This document shows, in pieces, positions 58,579-64,000 of a DNA stretch of 64,000 bases (positions are counted from its first letter, which is position 1; each line of letters opens with the position of its first letter). The stretch is from NCBI RefSeq assembly GCF_026745355.1, contig NC_079206.1, positions 10,942,779 through 11,006,778 on the forward strand, read 5' to 3'. Source of the stretch: Beta vulgaris subsp. vulgaris. Taxonomy: Eukaryota > Streptophyta > Magnoliopsida > Caryophyllales > Amaranthaceae. The position numbers were made by a program, and so were the translations under genes. Below the pieces are notes generated by a model. The model was not told the DNA's origin. It worked only from the letters and a program-made list of their open reading frames with translations, and searched no databases.

Positions 58579-59642
58579 TTCTAGTCTGTCTTAGGGACAA
58601 TTGAAGTCAACCATAAGATAAGAGGGAAAGATAGCAGCATGATGGCATGAAGTATTGAACTACTTAAAACATGAGGTCGGCGTGGAATAATTGAAGCTGA
58701 CTTTTTCTTTTAGTTACAACTTACAAGGAACTTAGCGTAATGGATGAATCATGATTACATCAATCCTTTTTAATGAATAGAGTTATTCCAAGTTTTTTTT
58801 TTCCTCCGTTTGAGAAGGTTTATCTGTGTGATTGAACGCCTCTATAGTATTTTTTTTCTATCCAAAGAAATTTATACTTTTGTTTAGTTCCCTAGATATC
58901 TTCCAAGCATTAACTGTCAATAAGCAATTTATATATGTATGCCAAGAGAATTTTACGAAGGGGCAAGCCAGTCATAACCACTAGACTACTGTAATCCTTC
59001 CCATCTTTGAAGAGTGAAGCATAATCAAGTACCCGCTTTAGTACAAGTTCATAATAGTATAAAATTTATTTGTAGCCCCAGGCATGCCAGCTAGCGGACT
59101 TTGGAGGATCATATATTCACCAATCACCCGTCCTTAATTTTTTTTAGGAAGTGTTTAATCCATTGCAATCAAAACTTATCAACCTATACTTCCCCTCAAA
59201 AAAAAAAAAAACTTATCAACCTATGCTAGTATACCATCTAAAACACTACTAGAAGGGAGTCAAGTGTATGTTAACTCTGATAACTATGTAGTCAATAATA
59301 CAGTATAACACGGTGTACACATAATACATTATATATAATCTTCCTTACCTTAGCTTGTATTCATTGTATTATTCCATTCAATCTAGCACTTTACTACTTT
59401 GAAAGCACATAGGTTTATGTGTTTCAACATTAGTGTGTGTGATTTTCTCTCTTATTTTGCTACTTTGACAGCACAAACGCTATATTTTACTATACATGTA
59501 TTATATGTTTATACATATATAAACACTATATAGATTTTTGTTACATGCATCTAGTTGTTAGTTCTTTATCATTGCTCCAGCTTTTTTTAGAGGAATGATA
59601 AAGATATAATATAAAGCTCAAAAAAAAAAATGATAAAGATAT
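58579..59642. other. upstream region of WAK-C
   Basis: No gene. The first few hundred bases must contain the WAK-C promoter; W-box-like TTGAC cores (minus strand, e.g. near 58608) are present but too short to be evidence. At 59171-59224 a 17-bp direct repeat flanks a 20-bp insert ending in poly(A). Confidence 0.45.
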
Positions 59643-60994
59643 TGTTGTGCATGTACATGTTATGTTTTATGCACATGTTATGTTTTGATGATGAAAATTA
59701 ATATAATATGTTGTAGCATGAAAGTATGTAACAGTTGCATCAGATGCATGAAGAAAGAAATTGATAAACGAAGACTTTGAAGAAAAGAAGAATCAAGAAT
59801 GAAGTTCTAGTTTATAATTTCTTAGAATAGTTACTTTAGATTAAAATGTAATATGCTCTAACTTAGTGATATGCTATGTGCTAAATATAGAAATATAAGG
59901 TTAGTATAATTATTATTTTCTTTGAGTTAAGAAAGTAAATAATTATATTAAAATTATATATCTATATAAGAGGAAATAGATTTTCGAAATCAGAAATAAA
60001 AAGGGATTAAGTAAAACGAGTTTTTAGAAAAAAGATTTTGTAAAACCGAGTTTCTAAAAGATTTTAAAAATGAGTTTTTGAAAATATTTTAATAAAAATA
60101 AGATTTTGATAAAAACGAGTTTTAAAGAATTTTAGAAAAAGAAATTTTCGGAAAAAAACGTGTTTTAGTAAAACGTGTTTTGAAAAAAGGTTTTAAAACT
60201 GAATTTAAGAAATAAAACGTGTTTTGAGAAAATATAAAATCAGATTTTATTTTGGAAAATATCTTTTTGATAAAAGAAAACAGAATTTGAGTTGAAAAAG
60301 AAAATCTAATGTGGAAAACTTATCTTTTTAAGTTTAAAAGATAAAGATAGAAAAAGTTAAAGTTTTATCCCTTCTTAAATCAAGGATTACAAGATAAAGA
60401 TATTTTTAAGTGATTTTCATCCTAACCAAGGCCTATAAAAGGGAATCAGAATTCACTTTTAAATCTCACGTTTTCAGAGACAAAAATCGAGTCTATTAAA
60501 AGCTGAAAACTATTTCCTCCGGCACTGAGCATAGCACTGAGCGAGTTAGATTTAAGTTACTATTTCACAATTGTAATTGTCCTCTATTTGCTTGACTAAG
60601 AAGCACATCATTGAGGATCGTTGTTTCTTTGTAACTTTAACATTATAGAGAGTGTCAACACTTAGAGTTAAGTTTTGGGGGTCATTACTAGGGTTAGTAG
60701 TGAGGGGAATCTTATTGTATCAAGAGTTTGATATTTTAGGATTCAAAGAAATAAAAGAGTTTTTGTTTCTTGTGGACGTAAATCTCAGAGGTGAGATTGA
60801 ACCACGTTATATCTTGTGTTTGTGTCAAATCTAATATCTTTTAAGTTTATTATCCGCAAAAACTCAAATCAGCGATTTACGAGTGTTTAGCACAGTGCCA
60901 GGCACTGAGCCACAAAAGGATTTTTGCGAAAAACGATTAGATTTCACCACTCAATTCAACCCCCCCTTCTTGAGCGTCATCTTGGGTTCCAACA
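59643..60994 (+). repeat. 5' LTR of the Sirevirus-like element
   Basis: TGTTGTGCATGTACATG to GGGTTCCAACA, 1352 bp. Its middle (59990-60290) is a degenerate AACGAGTTTTNAAAA repeat. Contains GGCACTGAGC and CACAGTGCCAGGCACTGAGC copies of the motif described under findings. Confidence 0.88.
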
Positions 60995-61011
60995 AGTGGT
61001 ATCAGAGCAGG
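60995..61011 (+). promoter_or_regulatory. primer binding site (initiator Met tRNA)
   Basis: AGTGGTATCAGAGCAGG follows the LTR and matches the canonical plant TGGTATCAGAGC. Confidence 0.92.
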
Positions 61012-61060
61012 CTATTCTCGTAAGACTCACATCTAGAGAATAGAAATCCTGAACACGCAA

Positions 61061-63016
61061 GATGACTATCGTGACAGGTATTCCAAGTGTCATGTTTTCA
61101 ACGGGAAGGACTATGGATGGTGGAAGACTAGGATGAGGATCTACATTCAAGGTTCTGATTTTGAATACTGGAGAATCATAAAGACTGGACCTCTACCTAT
61201 TCAAGTCAAAGATGCTAAAGGAAAGCTGATCGATAAGGAGGAAGATCAGTACAATTCTGTTGACTATGGAAAAGCCGAAAAGAATTACAAAGCTATGAGT
61301 ATTCTCCAATCTGGAATTGGACCTGATGAATATTCAAGAATCTCGCCGTGTACTACTGCTATGGAAATTTGGGACACACTGGAATTGGCCCATGAAGGTA
61401 CAAATGAGGTAAAACAGTCTAGGATAGATTTACTAGTCCATGAATATGAATTGTTCACAATGAATAAGGACGAATCTATTAAAGATATGTTTACCAGATT
61501 CACACTAATAACTAATGAACTAAGATCCTTAGGAAAAATCTATTCTTCTGAAGATTTAGTTAGAAAAGTGTTAAGAAGTTTGATAATAAATGGCTTCCCA
61601 AAATCACTGCTATTCAAGAGGCTAAAGATCTAACAAAACTATCACTAGAACAACTAATTGGTTCTTTAATGACCCATGAACTTGTTTTAGATCCTAAATC
61701 AAATGAACCAAAGAATAAAGGGTTGGCCTTAAAAACTGAAGTAGAAACGGATGATAGGAAAGTGATGAAGAAGTAGCGTCTCTAACTAGAAAGTTTCAAA
61801 ATTTCTTAAAAGAGAACAGGAGCAACAACTTCAGGAGAAGTGGAAACTTCAAAGGTAAAGGCACTACTTCTAACTCTAAGAAAAGTGCTACTAACTCTGG
61901 TTGTTTCAAGTGTGGTGAGTTCGATCACAGGATTAAAGAATGTCCTCTGTGGATTGAAGAAAAGCCTAAGGAAAAACGAGAGCAGTCTAAGAAAGAGTAC
62001 AAGAAAGCTATGATTGCGGCAGTCTGGGGAGACTAGGATTCTGACGAGGATCAGTGCCCGGCACAGTGCCACGAGGACAAATTATGTCTGAATGCTGTAC
62101 AGACAACTCTGAAGACGGCACTGTGCCCTGACGACTCACATCTATGCTTGATGGCTAAAAGTTCGAACCCTCTTGAAGAGGAAGAAGACAGTGAGGTAAG
62201 TCTAACTTCTTTAAAACCTTCAATTCATCGTCTTTCAAAAAGTCAGCTTGTAACATTGCTTGGAAACGTAATTGATGATTGTCAAAACATGAATGATAAT
62301 TTTGATATCATGAAAAAGGAAATAAAAAAACTTGACCAGGCTAAAAATTGGATTAGAAACATAATATAAGGATTTATTGAAAGAAAACAAAACTCTAATG
62401 AAAAGGATTGACGAGAAAGACATAGAGATAAACACACTAAAACACGAAAAGACTCTAGTTGATAATCTCGTAAATAGCTCAGTGCCAGTCACTAAGTTCG
62501 AAGCTGAAAAATCTAGTCTTGAGGAACAAATTGAAAAATTAAATCACGAGTTATATGATCTTAAGAACTCAAGACAACAATCTAGAATTGTCCCGAAAAA
62601 GAAGTAGTGATTTAAATACCTCAGTTGAATTTTTGGAATCACAACTTTCTATTGCTCGAAAGATGCACGAAAAATGGACTAATGGGATGACTGCTCTAAA
62701 TTACTTAACTTGCACCACAAACAACATGAACAAAACAGGATTAGGATATTCTGACCAGCAACCCAGTGCCAGGCTCAGTGCCAGAACCTTCGAAAGAGAC
62801 TTTCGAAAGAGAAAATACGTGGGCCTTCCTGAATATCTAATTTGCAATTTTTGTGGAAATAATGGTCATCTAATTGACGACTGCAACAAAAAGAAAAATC
62901 GAATTGCAAAGAATATCAAACGTGTTACTCAAATCTGGGTTAGGAAAGACATACTTGATGCTCAGCGTAAGAAAAAGGGACCCAAGCAAATATGGGTTCC
63001 TAAAACTAACAAGTGA
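61061..63016 (+). pseudogene. Sirevirus-like gag
   Basis: ATG at 61061 (MTIVTGIPSVMF), then a one-base loss and NGKDYGWWKTRMRIYIQGSD, the DUF4219 start, followed by AEKNYKAMSILQSGIGPDEY, TAMEIWDTLELAHEGTNEVK and SRIDLLVHEYELFTMNKDES (UBN2). Breaks near 61620 and 61770 precede the zinc knuckle CFKCGEFDHRIKEC (about 61900). Then an acidic, coiled-coil-like stretch (SQLVTLLGNVIDDCQNMNDN, EAEKSSLEEQIEKLNHEL) and a second knuckle CNFCGNNGHLIDDC (62848-62889) and KQIWVPKTNK. The protein would form the particle. Several shifts make it defunct. Confidence 0.88.
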
Positions 63017-63152
63017 TCATGTAGAAAAAGGTAACATAGCCCTTGAATTTATTTGTACTGAAGACCAAATAGTTGATATTTTCACTAAACCACTTGCTCG
63101 TGAAAGATTTGAAAAACTTAGATTAGCTTTGGGATTGATTTCTGGTACTTAG
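63017..63152 (+). pseudogene. Copia RNase H C-terminal remnant after the pol deletion
   Basis: HVEKGNIALEFICTEDQIVD and IFTKPLARERFEKLRLALGL are the last residues of Copia RNase H, ending at the stop at 63150-63152. They follow the gag tail directly, so roughly 1,000 codons of pol were deleted in one event. Confidence 0.88.
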
Positions 63153-64000
63153 TTGATTTATGTACTTATTTGACCCATTTACATGCTCAAGAGTTCGAAA
63201 GATTATATCTACACTAAGTCAGATTTTTGATTTAATCAAAGACTCCTGAAAAGGCTATTGATGGTGTCCTGATAATTGACACCTAAGTTGCTTTAAGAAA
63301 ATTCCATGAAAAACTCCATCAAAAGTATCATGTTTATAAAAATATACATTGATGTTGCTTTGATAAAACTAAATTAATTTCAAAAATTGGTTTTCAAATT
63401 TTTTTTTTTTTAAAAAAAAAAAAAATTGTATGCAAGGTTGTTAGAGGAGCATAGTGAACTAAAAGCCCAAACACAAACCCTTCCAATTAAACCAAACAAC
63501 CGGTTTCCCCCATTAAACCACTTCACACCCTCAACATCTCCCCATTTTCTCTCTTCTTCCTCATCCCCAAACCCTAACCATGGGAAGGAAGTCCAACCGA
63601 CGGCTCCCCGAGCAACCCGCCGCTGCTGCCCCTCCATCTCAACCACCCACTACTTCTCCTGAACCACCTCTCAAATAATATCTCCGGCCAAGAAAACACT
63701 CGAACCACAAAAAGCTCCGGTCAAAAACACTCTCGGCCCACAAAAACCTCCGGCCCAGAAAAAATCTCTTATTAAAGCAACATCAATAGAGATTTTCGAA
63801 AAGGTGATACTTTTGTTGGAACCCATTGTTGACAACCCACAAAGCAAAAGACCTTATGGAGAATAACAGAAACAATAAAAACTTGATACTCTTTCTGCCC
63901 AACGCCATTGCCAGCTTATGTCTAGACCATAAACACTTTTCCTTTTATCCTAGTCCTACTATGTACTCTTGTCTATGCCTTGTAGTTTTTGGAAAAACAT
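63153..64000 (+). other. 3' non-pol region of the Sirevirus-like element
   Basis: Contains a T(n)A(n) run (63398-63424) and, at 63580-63678, a short frame MGRKSNRRLPEQPAAAAPPS that ends after 32 codons and may be the start of the additional 3' ORF of Sireviruses. Flanking frames are broken; I cannot assign a function. Confidence 0.4.

Larger units (their letters stand above)
59643..64000 (+). mobile_element. Sirevirus-like Copia element, internally deleted, 3' part outside window
   Basis: 5' LTR 59643-60994, primer site AGTGGTATCAGAGCAGG, long gag with two zinc knuckles, then a jump straight to the last part of RNase H. Protease, integrase and RT are missing. A long 3' region (63153 on) follows, as in Sireviruses, and no 3' LTR is reached. 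Clade call rests on gag wording (DUF4219/UBN2 type), the 1.35 kb LTR and the LTR end; moderate certainty. Confidence 0.85.

Overview
The window is nuclear DNA of a flowering plant, almost certainly a eudicot. It is AT-rich and dominated by LTR retrotransposons with plant-type initiator-Met primer sites, and its only host genes are wall-associated receptor kinases (WAKs) with the usual three-exon plan. The species cannot be fixed from the sequence.

Host genes. All three WAK pieces lie on the minus strand as a tandem cluster stretched by insertions. WAK-C (exons near 58.5, 48.7 and 42.4-40.1 kb) is split in its kinase exon by a 1.1 kb hAT element with a perfect 8-bp target duplication. WAK-B (26.8-27.0 kb) is only the start of exon 1, cut off by a Copia LTR. 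WAK-A (exons near 21.9, 12.0 and 10.7-9.5 kb) has an intact kinase exon but a 4-bp frameshifting insertion in exon 1. Discounting each lesion, the A and C exon lengths sum to whole codons (about 770 and 762 residues), so both were recently intact genes.

Layout. 1-8.6 kb: partial Ty3/gypsy Del/Tekay-like element (minus) with a 3 kb LTR that carries a hAT MITE. 9.5-21.9 kb: WAK-A, whose first intron holds a complete 6.35 kb Copia element (which itself contains a hAT MITE), a fold-back element with a Stowaway inside it, and an ACTATATCAT minisatellite. 22.1-22.5 kb: MULE-type MITE. 23.4-26.8 kb: LINE ORF1 fragment, Tat-like gypsy fragment split by a CACTA element, and a 5'-truncated Copia ending in WAK-B. 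27.3-30.3 kb: 5'-truncated L1 LINE. 30.4-31.0 kb: Helitron. 31.5-38.2 kb: decayed LINE split by a complete 5.2 kb Copia (minus). 39.7 kb: Stowaway. 40.1-58.6 kb: WAK-C, with introns holding a 2.3 kb giant palindrome, a hAT MITE, a TRIM, a second Helitron, a palindromic minisatellite, a small LTR element containing a CACTA, a Stowaway, a Harbinger-like MITE split by a solo LTR, and a long ATT/ATC microsatellite. 59.6 kb to the end: 5' part of a Sirevirus-like Copia element whose pol is mostly deleted.

No rRNA gene, convincing tRNA gene or CRISPR array was seen. The most unusual signals are a GC-rich AGTGCC/GGCACT motif recurring in the LTR and in three different reading frames of the Sirevirus-like gag, tRNA-like A/B-box modules at matching places in two Helitrons, the giant CAGTT-repeat palindrome in a WAK intron, and an array of five hairpin units beside WAK-C exon 2.
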